A stretch of 38,241 bases of DNA from NCBI GenBank assembly GCA_027365835.1, contig DAHXLU010000090.1, positions 1 through 38,241 of the forward strand, in the 5' to 3' direction. The position numbers and the translations under genes were made by a program. The notes below the pieces were generated by a model. That model was not told the DNA's origin, did not search any database, and was given only the letters and a program-made list of their open reading frames with translations. Shown here piece by piece: positions 1 to 7,445 of this stretch. The DNA is from JAJZMA01 sp021850405. GTDB lineage: Bacteria; Chloroflexota; Dormibacteria; Aeolococcales; Aeolococcaceae. Positions within the stretch are counted from its first letter, which is position 1. Every line of letters starts with the position of its first letter.

Positions 1-480
1 CCATGACACCACTGGGAGAAAGAACAGCAAAACCGACTCTTTCACGCATCTATGGACAGCTCGCTCCACCATCTGCCACCAAATCCAGCACAGCGTGGTG
101 GGCTTGAGTATTGCCATCCATTTTCAACCAGCCATCTAGTCGTCCCCATAGGAAAGGGCGTGCTGGTTGCAAGAAAGGTGTGACACTGGGGGAATCAGCA
201 ATACCGCCTGAAGCGAAAGCACTCTGCCTCTTTACGCTGTAATAACGACATCAAGGCTGTTGCACTTCGTTGTTGAACCCACGCCGAAACAACTGGAAGC
301 TGCACCTTCATCCCCGCCGTCCGCCCAAAATACAGTGGAGTAAAGAATTTTGGTACTTGTCACACAGCCACCTGGCTGGCACTGGCTGAGCCTGGGAGGG
401 CTGGGCCCAGATGGTGCCGCCACCCCAGGAATTTAACGGGGCTCCCAGGCTCGCTGCAGCCTATCCTTGCTGGTATGCGC
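1..480. other. Left-edge region with no recognised gene
   Basis: No recognisable gene is seen here. A minus-strand reading frame of 63 codons (232-423, GTG start) has no clear Shine-Dalgarno sequence and resembles nothing known to me. A second minus-strand frame continues from about 245 down to about 50 without a start codon, so a decayed or frameshifted small gene is possible. The ABC permease that ends at 481 reads into this region, but no T-rich terminator hairpin is visible after it. Confidence 0.4.
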
Positions 481-1245
481 TCAGGCGATGGCCCTGCTGA
501 ACGCCCGGGCACCAATGACCACGCCAACGACTGCTATTGCGGCCATTATCAGCAGACCGTGGAGTACGGCAGGGTTGCCCGCATTGCCGTTGAACATATC
601 GCGTGCAGCGGTGACAGCATAGGAAAGGGGATTAAAGTCAGCAATAGTCTGCAGCCATTGGGGTGCAAGGGTCAGTGGTAGCAGCACCCCCGACAGGAGC
701 AGTAGCGGCAGGCTCACAGTAAAGACCAGTGGAGCGTAAGAGTCCTCGCTGCGCATCGCCAGGGCAACGGCATAGGCGATGGATGACATGCCAAGCCCGA
801 TCATGGCCACTAACGCCAGCATAACCAGCAGGCCACCTGGCGTTGCATGCAGACCGAACGGTATTGCAAGAAGCAGCAGGATCAGTGCCTGCAGGAGAAG
901 AACAACGATGTCCCGCAGGGCACGGCCCAGAAGAAGCGCAAAGCGGCTCACAGGCGTTACACGAAACCGTTCGATCACACCGGCACGCAGCTCGGCGATA
1001 AGGCCAAAGCCGACCCCGCTTGCACTGAACAACCCCAGCTGTATCAGCAGCCCTGGCACAAAGACGTTGTAGGCGCCGCCAGGAGGAAACCCCTGGGTGG
1101 AGGCAATGCCCTTCAGCAGCGGTGCAAACAGCAGCAGGTACAGGATGGGCTGTGCCACCCCAATTACCACCCAGACAGGATTGCGCAGGAAGATAACCAG
1201 GTAACGCTGGAAGATCAGCCATATATCCTTTGCCTGCTTGCCCAT
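481..1245 (-). CDS. ABC-2 type transporter permease
   Basis: This is the membrane subunit of an ABC exporter of the DrrB/ABC-2 family, 254 residues. An N-terminal amphipathic segment (WLIFQRYLVIFLRNPVW) is followed by about six hydrophobic helices. The family-typical stretch PLSYAVTAARDMFNG lies before the last helix. It is read together with the ATPase gene upstream (stop at 1311, 65 bp away), so the two should form one exporter. The start ATG at 1245 is preceded by GGGAAGGGAT, a reasonable ribosome-binding site. The substrate cannot be told from sequence; drug, lipid or polysaccharide export are all known for this family. Confidence 0.88.
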   Translation of the reverse strand: MGKQAKDIWLIFQRYLVIFLRNPVWVVIGVAQPILYLLLFAPLLKGIASTQGFPPGGAYNVFVPGLLIQLGLFSASGVGFGLIAELRAGVIERFRVTPVSRFALLLGRALRDIVVLLLQALILLLLAIPFGLHATPGGLLVMLALVAMIGLGMSSIAYAVALAMRSEDSYAPLVFTVSLPLLLLSGVLLPLTLAPQWLQTIADFNPLSYAVTAARDMFNGNAGNPAVLHGLLIMAAIAVVGVVIGARAFSRAIA

Positions 1246-1310
1246 TTTTATCCCTTCCCTGAACTACCCAACCGTGACCGGGCTATCAAGACCTGACCGC
1301 AGCGCAGTCC

Positions 1311-2279
1311 CTATCCTTGCCCATTTTCATCCCGAAGCGACCTACCCGTCTGGATCAGGAAGACGTCATCCAGGCTCGGTCGACTCATGCTCAGTTCGCG
1401 TATCACGAGCCCTGCCCCATCCAGAAGCCGCAGGATGGCTGGCATATCAGTGGGGCCGTTCTCTACATAGAGTCGCACTGAGCTACCTTCCTCTTCCGCC
1501 TTGCGAACAAACCGCTGCTCTGCAAGCAGCGTCCTGGCTATCGCGGTTGGCCCCTCGACCGAAACCAGGACAACATCACCTGCCACCTGCTTTTTCAGCT
1601 CAACCGGAGTCCCCACGACCGAGACCTTGCCATGATCCATGATAGCTACGCGGTCGCAAAGTGCATCTGCCTCTTCCAGATAATGGGTCGTAAGAAACAC
1701 CGTTGTGCCGTGGGCACGCAATTTCCTCACCTCATCCCACATACGTGCCCTGCTCTGGGGATCCAGTCCTGTTGTAGGTTCATCAAGAAAAAGCAGCTTT
1801 GGAAGATGCATGAGCCCTATGCCAATGTCGAGCCGTCGACGCTGCCCACCAGAGTACGTTTTCGTGGGCCGGTCGCCAAATTCGGCAAGGTCCAGGTCAT
1901 TGAGCAGCTGGGTTGCCCGCCTCTTGGCATCGGCTTTTGGCATCCCGTATAGCCGTCCCTGCAGCACCAGTTCATCCCGTCCAACCACGTCAGGAAAGCT
2001 GCTCCCTGCCTGGCTGACATAGCCTATCCTTTCCCTGACCAGCGCTGGTTCCCGCAGAAGGTCCGCTCCCGCCACGATAGCCGTTCCGCCACTGGGAGGC
2101 AAGAGCGTTGCCAGCATGCGCAGGGTGGTTGTCTTGCCGGCGCCATTGGGCCCGAGGAAGCCGTAAATCTCTCCCTCGCTAACCTGCAGGTCGATACCCG
2201 CGACTGCCAGCACGGTTCCCCGCCTGCTCGTAAACCTCCGGGAAAGAGACTCGGTGCGAATGATGTCGGAGGGAGCCAT
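1311..2279 (-). CDS. ABC transporter ATP-binding protein, DrrA-like
   Basis: This is the ATPase subunit of the exporter whose permease follows. Taking ATG 2279 gives 322 residues. The Walker A motif GPNGAGKT is at residues 43-50, the signature SGGQ at 143-146 and Walker B LLFLDE at 162-167, followed by an H-loop (TTHYLEEAD). The roughly 100-residue C-terminal extension after the nucleotide-binding domain is typical of the DrrA/CcmA daunorubicin-type subgroup. The frame stays open a further 38 codons upstream to 2393, but those residues do not resemble the family, and the domain begins normally at 2279. No strong Shine-Dalgarno is seen before this start. Confidence 0.9.
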   Translation of the reverse strand: MAPSDIIRTESLSRRFTSRRGTVLAVAGIDLQVSEGEIYGFLGPNGAGKTTTLRMLATLLPPSGGTAIVAGADLLREPALVRERIGYVSQAGSSFPDVVGRDELVLQGRLYGMPKADAKRRATQLLNDLDLAEFGDRPTKTYSGGQRRRLDIGIGLMHLPKLLFLDEPTTGLDPQSRARMWDEVRKLRAHGTTVFLTTHYLEEADALCDRVAIMDHGKVSVVGTPVELKKQVAGDVVLVSVEGPTAIARTLLAEQRFVRKAEEEGSSVRLYVENGPTDMPAILRLLDGAGLVIRELSMSRPSLDDVFLIQTGRSLRDENGQG

Positions 2280-2706
2280 GCGACGAGATATTACCCTAAT
2301 CAACAGGTTCCACGAACAGAGGTAGCCAGCGTCTTGCTCCCCGGCGGTGGCCGGAGCAGGCTGGAAGGCCACGGTGTCTGGCGCGGTACACATACATTGC
2401 CATAGTCATTGAAACCCCCACCAGCGGCCTGGTACCCTGCATCCCCTGGTCCAGCCTGAATCAAGCGTTACCAAAGGAATCTGGATGATCACAAAAGCGG
2501 TTCGCGGTCACCTTTTCGCGTTGGGTCCTGGCGCGGCAACAGGGGCCTTGTAGCACTCGATTGCATGCCCGAGCCTACCGTTTATGCGCAGACCCGGTTG
2601 TCCTGCGCTTGCATCCCCGCCTCAGGGCCGGAAACCGGGACCCGCACAACAACCAGAATGGGGGCACACGGAGCACCATACGAAAAATTTGCCAGCACCG
2701 ACCCAC
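2280..2706. other. Intergenic region without a recognised gene
   Basis: This 427-bp stretch lies upstream of the ABC operon and downstream of the small membrane gene. I see no convincing coding region. A 22-codon ORF on the plus strand (ATG near 2484, preceded by AAAGGAA) is the only candidate and is too short to support. Plus-strand frames crossing this stretch are antisense to the 104-residue gene. The promoter of the ABC operon must lie here, but no clear -35/-10 pair stands out. Confidence 0.4.
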
Positions 2707-3021
2707 CTACCGCCGAAGACGCCGCTGCTGCGCCATCAGTCGACTGCGCCGCATTCCGTACGGCCACCACTTTTTCATACAAATCGCCATCCTGACAAGG
2801 CAGAACAACATTGCCAGAGTGCATGCACCCGACACCACATAGACAGCGGTAGGGCCAAGAACAATGTCTGCCATATAGGTCCCTCCGGCCTCCACAAAAA
2901 GGCTTCCCATCGCATAAAGCATCCACCGTGCCCAGCCCCAGAACATGGCCGACTCCATTGGTCTCAGCTGCTCCAGCTGTTCCTCAATCTCGCGCAACCC
3001 CATACCGGACGCCTGCTTCAC
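2707..3021 (-). CDS. Small membrane protein of unknown function
   Basis: I do not recognise a family. The 104-residue product begins with a charged amphipathic helix (LREIEEQLEQLRP). Two to three hydrophobic segments follow (about residues 28-45, 52-70 and 72-84), and it ends in a very basic tail (RRSRLMAQQRRLRR). The start is GTG at 3021, chosen because AAGGGGAGA lies at the right distance upstream. It lies 250 bp downstream of the winged-helix regulator on the same strand, so the regulator might control it or be co-transcribed with it. The basic tail is likely cytoplasmic by the positive-inside rule. Confidence 0.6.
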   Translation of the reverse strand: MKQASGMGLREIEEQLEQLRPMESAMFWGWARWMLYAMGSLFVEAGGTYMADIVLGPTAVYVVSGACTLAMLFCLVRMAICMKKWWPYGMRRSRLMAQQRRLRR

Positions 3022-3271
3022 TCAACTCTCCCCTTCTTGCATCACAGACAATCGCAAAATTCTATTGGTCTACTGGTCTACCCACCGGTTTGGTATGCGT
3101 AACCATGCGGTCCCATATATGCCAGAGGCATGGGCTCCCGTCCGGTTGCAAGGTCAGGCAGGGTGCAAGGCAGAGCGGAATGCAGTGAAGCGCACATCCC
3201 CGTGCACGGCCGCAACTGCTCCCAACGCCCGGCAACGTAACTGGGGAGACAGCAACCGGCACGCTGTGTCC

Positions 3272-4270
3272 TTAGTTACGTTGCAGATTTTCCAACCCTG
3301 CTTCTGGCGCGTCTACAAGCTCAGCCCACACGTGCATGCGGTGGTTATATCGCTCCAGCTGGGATTCCAGCAGCAGCACATCGGTTTCTACCAGTTCCTG
3401 GCGCGCAGTCGGAGAAAGCTTCTCCACGCACGACCGCAGGTGCTCCAGTAACCCCTTCTTTGTGGATATCAACTCCTCGTACACCGAACGCCAGTATTCT
3501 GCCTCCTGCTGGGCTATGGGCTCAGATGGCTCACCATGTACCAGCCGTGTCGGGTCCATCAGCCGTGCAGCTTCCTCATGGACTATTGTGTCCATCGCCA
3601 GTCGGTAGCCCGCCCCACGCACTGTCTCAATAACAGCAGGGCGCCTTGGATCCCGCTCGATCCTGGACCGCAACCTTGAAACGCGAAGCTCAACCTGGTC
3701 TGCCCCCGGGCGGAGCACACCGTCAAGCTCGGTGGCAAGCTCATGGCGGCTGAACGTATGGCCTGGTCTGGAAAGAAAGATGCACAGCAGCTTCCACTCG
3801 GTTACAGACAGGTGGCGCACCTGCCCGTCGCGTTCTACGGTGTGGTGGACCAGGGAGATCGTCAGATCCCCAACTGTCTGTACCGGCTCCCGAAGCAGAA
3901 ACAGGGCTTCAGCCACCTGCGCAAGAAGAGAGCGCAGGGACAGATCCACCACTTCGGGATTGACTGGACGCCGGTAAACCTCGACAGCGCCAAGTCCATA
4001 TGCATCTACTGCCTGCTGGTCGTTCTCAACCACCACTGCCAGCAGTCCACCCCCTGCGCGCAGGGAAGAGAGAAGCTGCTGCTTTTCTGGCAACTTCTCC
4101 ATGCTTACCATCGCCAGATGAACCTTGCCCAGCGTGGAGAGGGAGAGGAGGTCTTTGTACTGGTCGCAATGGATAAGGGTAAAGGAGAGCATCCTTGCCC
4201 ACTGGAGATCAGGGTCAGTAAGGCAGGCCCCCACCTGCGGGACACCTGCGGACCTTACTGTCAAAGTCAC
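3272..4270 (-). CDS. OmpR-type winged-helix regulator with degenerate receiver domain
   Basis: The 332-residue protein has three parts. Residues 1-120 have the alternating pattern of a receiver domain, but at the phosphoacceptor strand (VHLAMVSMEKL) there is no Asp, and the usual Thr and Lys positions are also changed, so it should not be phosphorylated in the normal way. Residues about 130-226 are a Trans_reg_C winged helix, with LSVTEWKLLCIFLSRPG, the recognition helix region VELRVSRLRSRIE, and the VRGAGYRLA hairpin. Residues 230-332 form a helical, probably coiled-coil extension not normal for the family. The start is GTG 4270, with AGGAG close upstream. No histidine kinase gene is adjacent. 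Confidence 0.82.
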   Translation of the reverse strand: MTLTVRSAGVPQVGACLTDPDLQWARMLSFTLIHCDQYKDLLSLSTLGKVHLAMVSMEKLPEKQQLLSSLRAGGGLLAVVVENDQQAVDAYGLGAVEVYRRPVNPEVVDLSLRSLLAQVAEALFLLREPVQTVGDLTISLVHHTVERDGQVRHLSVTEWKLLCIFLSRPGHTFSRHELATELDGVLRPGADQVELRVSRLRSRIERDPRRPAVIETVRGAGYRLAMDTIVHEEAARLMDPTRLVHGEPSEPIAQQEAEYWRSVYEELISTKKGLLEHLRSCVEKLSPTARQELVETDVLLLESQLERYNHRMHVWAELVDAPEAGLENLQRN

Positions 4271-4390
4271 CTGCTCCTATCATTTGCGGCTGCGAAAATT
4301 AGCCAACCCTCCAAGATTGCCACATCAGGCACCAGACCTGCCACGCGCGTAGCACCATCCAATCAGACCCAGAGTCTCAACCGCCTGTTG

Positions 4391-4540
4391 TCAGCCCAGC
4401 CGGTAAGAGAGCCCAGAACAGGCGTCAGGAGGATCTGGCACTGGTGCGGGGTCTAAAGGGCAAGCCCATACGCTCGCGGCCTGCTGGAAAGTCTCCCGCA
4501 GCCACTGCCGCAGGCTCACAACATGAGCTGCCATCTGCAT
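4391..4540 (-). CDS. Possible small ORF in the 4271-4759 gap
   Basis: The 489-bp gap between the regulator and the CHAP gene holds no recognisable gene. The only candidate is this 49-codon frame from ATG 4540 (an in-frame GTG lies at 4582). The ATG directly abuts a perfect 6-bp inverted repeat (GGGCGG at 4541-4546 and CCGCCC at 4554-4559). On the coding strand, the only Shine-Dalgarno-like bases fall in the 7-nt loop. The predicted product resembles nothing known, and its second half is Pro/Asp-rich. It may be spurious. Confidence 0.22.
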   Translation of the reverse strand: MQMAAHVVSLRQWLRETFQQAASVWACPLDPAPVPDPPDACSGLSYRLG

Positions 4541-4759
4541 GGGCGGAATCCTGCCGCCCCCCGGGCTGAAATGGGCTCTCACCCAGGCGGGGAGCTACCT
4601 GGATGGCTCACGCACGGCCAGCTGCTCTGCGTCCGCCTGTCCGGTCGCCAGAGAGGCTTGCCCATCACCGCAGTAGACCCACCCGGAATAATGAGCCATC
4701 CTACATCGCAACCCAGTCAGAAGCAGGGCGGCAAGTGCCCCGCACAGGTTACTTCTGCT

Positions 4760-5869
4760 CTAGCCCGCGGCCCGCCCGTAGATGAAGCCCTCGATCCCTG
4801 GAGTCCCAATCGCAATCAAGCGAAAGTCCACCTGGTCCCACCCTCCACCGTTGGCATAAAAATTCATCTCAGACACCTCGAAATCGCCCGCCGGCACCCC
4901 ATTTACCGGCCCCACTGCTTCCACGTACGCTACGTGGCCGGCAGACCCGGCACCATCCCCGTAAGGTGCAAAAACCACAATTGCCCCGCGCACGGGAATC
5001 TGCCCTTCGGCATAGCCGTACGCAGCAGCGGCAGCATACCACTGGTATGCATTGCCAAACCAGGGGACGCATCGCCTCGTAGCCACATACCAGGTGCACT
5101 GTCCAAAATCAAAATGGTTACCACAGGGCCCACTTCCGACTGACTTTCCCCCAAGCGCCGCTGCGGCTGCAGCGTTGTCCAGATTGGTTATTGCGCCTAC
5201 CGCACTTACTGTTTGCGGAGGAGCGTTCGCCAGCAGCTGATTCTGCTGTGCTACTGCGGCCATGAGCTGCATCGACTCTGCATTAAGCCTGTTTTCCAGT
5301 GCGGTTGCCTGAGCCCGTTTTGCCGCAAGGCTTGCCTGCTCAGCATTCAGTAATTGCTGCTCAGAGTAAAGGGTCATTACTGCCTGTTTGAGGGCGCCAT
5401 TTACCTGTGCCTCGCTCTTGGCAATTGCGATGGCAGCGGTAAAGCCCCCCCCTCCCAGAAGAGCATTGGTAAGGGCATTGGGAACTGCAGTCTCATAGCT
5501 GTCACGCAGCAATGCGGCAAGCTGCGCCTTGTCTGTCGCCAGATAGGCCGAGTTCGACTGGATCTGGCTGGCTACTGAGGCAAGCTGCTGATTCAGGCTG
5601 GCAAGTGTCTCCTGGTCGGCAACAAGACTGCCCTGGACCGATGTCACGGTCTGCTCGGTCCCAGCCAGGGCCGCCCCTCCAGGTGCACTGCGAAGGCTTG
5701 CTATCAGGGCATTGCGCTGGGAAACGAATGCACCGACACTCTTGTATGACGGGCCTACCGCGCCTGCCCTGGCTGTCGTTACCACCCCGCCCCGAAGTAC
5801 CCCAGGGGCTGAGCCTGCGAACAGCACCGCTACTGAAGCGACTGCCACGGCTCCTCGCCAACCCAGCAT
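4760..5869 (-). CDS. Secreted coiled-coil CHAP-domain peptidoglycan hydrolase
   Basis: Predicted extracellular amidase/endopeptidase that cuts cell-wall peptide, 369 residues from ATG 5869. This start has an ideal ribosome-binding site (AAGGGAGC) and an N-terminal signal peptide at residues 1-35. Residues about 45-215 form a long coiled coil rich in Gln, Ala and Leu, like the hinge regions of PcsB/CwlO-type division hydrolases. Residues about 248-369 are a CHAP domain with catalytic Cys258 in FGQCTWYVA, His312 in GHVAYVE and a conserved EVSEMNF strand. The frame is open upstream to 6025, but that part lacks a signal sequence. The coiled coil suggests activation through a membrane partner such as FtsEX, which is not in the window. 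Confidence 0.9.
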   Translation of the reverse strand: MLGWRGAVAVASVAVLFAGSAPGVLRGGVVTTARAGAVGPSYKSVGAFVSQRNALIASLRSAPGGAALAGTEQTVTSVQGSLVADQETLASLNQQLASVASQIQSNSAYLATDKAQLAALLRDSYETAVPNALTNALLGGGGFTAAIAIAKSEAQVNGALKQAVMTLYSEQQLLNAEQASLAAKRAQATALENRLNAESMQLMAAVAQQNQLLANAPPQTVSAVGAITNLDNAAAAAALGGKSVGSGPCGNHFDFGQCTWYVATRRCVPWFGNAYQWYAAAAAYGYAEGQIPVRGAIVVFAPYGDGAGSAGHVAYVEAVGPVNGVPAGDFEVSEMNFYANGGGWDQVDFRLIAIGTPGIEGFIYGRAAG

Positions 5870-5918
5870 AACGCTCCCTTTTTTAAACCAGCAAACAAGT
5901 CCTGGCCCAGTGCCGCCG

Positions 5919-5942
5919 GATCGATACCCTGATCGATACCCT
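5919..5942. repeat. Tandem 12-bp duplication in the CHAP gene leader
   Basis: GATCGATACCCT occurs twice in direct tandem (5919-5930 and 5931-5942). Each copy contains the palindrome ATCGAT. The repeat lies 50-73 nt upstream of the CHAP start and downstream of its predicted promoter, so it would be in the 5' UTR. Confidence 0.75.
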
Positions 5943-6020
5943 GGCACCAGGGCGCGGAGGAAGCTTACCCCGGAAAAGGGAGGCAAGTCAAACAGGCGTA
6001 CGCCAGCTGCGACCCTGCCT

Positions 6021-6049
6021 ATCATATAGGGTTATACCCTTCATGTGAC
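6021..6049 (-). promoter_or_regulatory. Predicted sigma-70-type promoter of the CHAP gene
   Basis: On the minus strand GTCACA (6044-6049) and TATGAT (6021-6026) are separated by 17 bp, matching -35 at four and -10 at five of six consensus positions. A small dyad, GGGT-ATA-ACCC (6029-6039), lies inside the spacer and could be an operator. The predicted leader would be roughly 145 nt. Confidence 0.45.
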
Positions 6050-6112
6050 ACTTGGCCCAGCCCACGGATGGGGAATGGCCGCCAGCGGAGAAAGGGCCGA
6101 CCTGCAGAGCCG

Positions 6113-6130
6113 GGTACAGGGACCTGTACC
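6113..6130. promoter_or_regulatory. Palindromic element between divergent genes
   Basis: GGTACAGG (6113-6120) and CCTGTACC (6123-6130) are perfect inverted arms around a GA centre. Adjacent CCG and CGG extend the pairing past one bulged G. With a 2-nt centre it looks more like a dimer-binding site than an RNA hairpin. It lies between the divergent CHAP and HTH genes. Confidence 0.5.
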
Positions 6131-6165
6131 GGCAGGCAATAAGTGCGCCCCGTCCCTCGGGGGAT

Positions 6166-6234
6166 CCGGAAAAACTGGCCGTAACCTTGGGTCTCTCCCC
6201 CCACGCAAGTTACAGGCAGGCTGCATTTTTCCGG
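6166..6234. ncRNA. Long nested stem-loop, possible structured RNA
   Basis: The outer arms CCGGAAAAA (6166-6174) and TTTTTCCGG (6226-6234) are perfectly complementary. Inside them, CT and GCC (6175-6180, one bulge) pair with GGCAG (6215-6219), and GTAAC-C-TTG (6181-6189) pairs with CAAGTTAC (6206-6213). Together this is about 22 base pairs with a few bulges and a 16-nt apical loop. It lies upstream of the predicted CHAP promoter, so if transcribed it more likely belongs to the rightward HTH transcript or to a separate RNA. I could not match it to a known riboswitch. Together with neighbouring sites it accounts for most of the 488-bp gap 5870-6357. Confidence 0.4.
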
Positions 6235-6245
6235 CCATCTGTTGT

Positions 6246-6272
6246 TTAATGATGTCAATGGTGACAGGTTAA
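6246..6272. promoter_or_regulatory. Operator-like dyad upstream of the HTH gene
   Basis: The core TGTCA-ATGG-TGACA (6253-6266) is a perfect dyad. It is flanked on both sides by TTAA (6246-6249 and 6269-6272) at nearly the same distance from the centre. The site lies about 85 bp upstream of the small HTH gene, so autoregulation is a natural guess. Confidence 0.4.
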
Positions 6273-6332
6273 GCCCAAGGGGTCGCCAGTAGATATTCAT
6301 CAAATGGCCACTGCAATGCATGAAGCCAACAG

Positions 6333-6344
6333 GAGCACCTGCTC
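6333..6344 (+). promoter_or_regulatory. Hairpin directly 5' of the HTH gene Shine-Dalgarno
   Basis: GAGC-ACCT-GCTC forms a 4-bp stem with a tetraloop and is followed without a gap by AAGGAGG (6345-6351). It is one of several such arrangements in the window. Confidence 0.45.
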
Positions 6345-6357
6345 AAGGAGGAACCCG

Positions 6358-6579
6358 GTGCCATCATCCGACACCACTCTTACAACTGGGGAAGCAGCAG
6401 AACTCTGCGGCGTATCCCGATCGACACTCCGGCGCGCTGTGGCGCAGGGTCATGTGCGTGCCTGGCATACTCCCGGAAAGCACTTGAGGTTCAGCCGCAC
6501 GTCATGCCTGGATTTCGCACGCTCCCTCGGAAAGGACGTAGACCTGGAAGAAGCCACCCGGTCACAGGGACGCAACTAA
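6358..6579 (+). CDS. Small excisionase/BldC-like helix-turn-helix protein
   Basis: A 73-residue DNA-binding protein made almost entirely of one MerR-like/excisionase winged helix. TTGEAAELCGVSRSTLRRAV is the helix-turn-helix, and TPGKHLRFSRTSCLDFAR is the wing and third helix, with the signature TPGxHxRF. No cofactor-binding or dimer coiled-coil domain follows. The start GTG 6358 was chosen because AAGGAGG lies 6 nt upstream; an in-frame ATG at 6304 has no ribosome-binding site. No integrase or prophage gene is nearby, so a BldC-type transcriptional regulator is more likely than a true excisionase. It is 51 bp upstream of coaE. Confidence 0.8.
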   Translation: MPSSDTTLTTGEAAELCGVSRSTLRRAVAQGHVRAWHTPGKHLRFSRTSCLDFARSLGKDVDLEEATRSQGRN

Positions 6580-6630
6580 CCCCGCATCCCATTAGCCTGC
6601 AAGTGCGGCCGACCGGTTACTCTCATCACT

Positions 6631-7293
6631 GTGAGAAATGAGAGAGCAGAACAGCACCATTACACGGGCACGACAGGTCGGCTCATCGGGCTTACTGGTG
6701 GGATAGCAACCGGTAAATCGACTGTAGGCGCTCTTCTGGTGGAGCAGGGGGCCGTGCTTGTCGATGCAGATGACATTGCCCATAAGATATACGAGCCGGG
6801 ATCCACTGCCTACAGGGAAATTGTAGGGAAGTTTGGCGACAGCATCCTGCTCCCGGATGGCAGGATCAACCGGCAAGCGCTCGGCCGCCTGGTATTTCAT
6901 GACCCGGGCTTACGTCTGGCACTCGAGGAAATAACACATCCAGAAATTGGCCTCCGTCTCTTTTCGGAGATACGGGAACAGCAGGAAAAGAATCTGGTGG
7001 TGGTGGCTGACATACCACTTCTGTTTGAACGCAACTACCAGACCATCTTTGATGGGGTTCTCCTGGCCTGGTGCCCAGAGGAGCTGCAGATCGAACGGAT
7101 CTGCAGCCGTGATGGCCTTTCCGCAACCGAGGCACTCCAGCGGATCCAGGCCCAGATGCCGGTGGATGAGAAGCGTGCCCTTGCCAGCTGGGTGATCGAC
7201 ACCAGTCAGGGACTGGCGCAGACAAGGTCCCAGGCACTGCTCTGGTGGCAAGCCATCACCAATGAGCTGGGAAGGAGCCCCAGAAGGAGCTGA
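6631..7293 (+). CDS. coaE: Dephospho-CoA kinase
   Basis: This enzyme catalyses the last step of coenzyme A synthesis, phosphorylating the 3'-hydroxyl of dephospho-CoA with ATP in the cytoplasm. The 220-residue protein has the P-loop GGIATGKS at residues 23-30, the family motif VDADDIAHKIYEPGSTAY, and the DGRINRQALGRLVFHDP and ITHPEI segments. All are in the expected order, and the length is normal. The start used is GTG 6631, with a poor Shine-Dalgarno. The first 16 residues precede the usual family start, so initiation slightly downstream is possible. It probably follows the HTH gene in one transcript. Confidence 0.95.
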   Translation: MRNERAEQHHYTGTTGRLIGLTGGIATGKSTVGALLVEQGAVLVDADDIAHKIYEPGSTAYREIVGKFGDSILLPDGRINRQALGRLVFHDPGLRLALEEITHPEIGLRLFSEIREQQEKNLVVVADIPLLFERNYQTIFDGVLLAWCPEELQIERICSRDGLSATEALQRIQAQMPVDEKRALASWVIDTSQGLAQTRSQALLWWQAITNELGRSPRRS

Positions 7294-7445
7294 AATGGGA
7301 CGCTGCAACCCACTGTCTTCCTCCCAGGCCGCAACAGGCGCGCTGGAGCTGCCACATTCGCAAGCCTGAACGAAGAGCTACCCACCAGGGAAGCTGTGCA
7401 GAGTCCAGAATAAGGATCTCCGGACAAACGCTGCGGAATGCACCG

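Noticed and set aside
2484..2552. 22-codon ORF with an AAAGGAA leader
   Set aside because: Too short, with no feature in the product and no conserved context.
6050..6240. Cyclic-di-AMP (ydaO) riboswitch upstream of the CHAP hydrolase
   Set aside because: The expected conserved segments of that class are not present on the minus strand, and the predicted promoter is downstream of the structured part.
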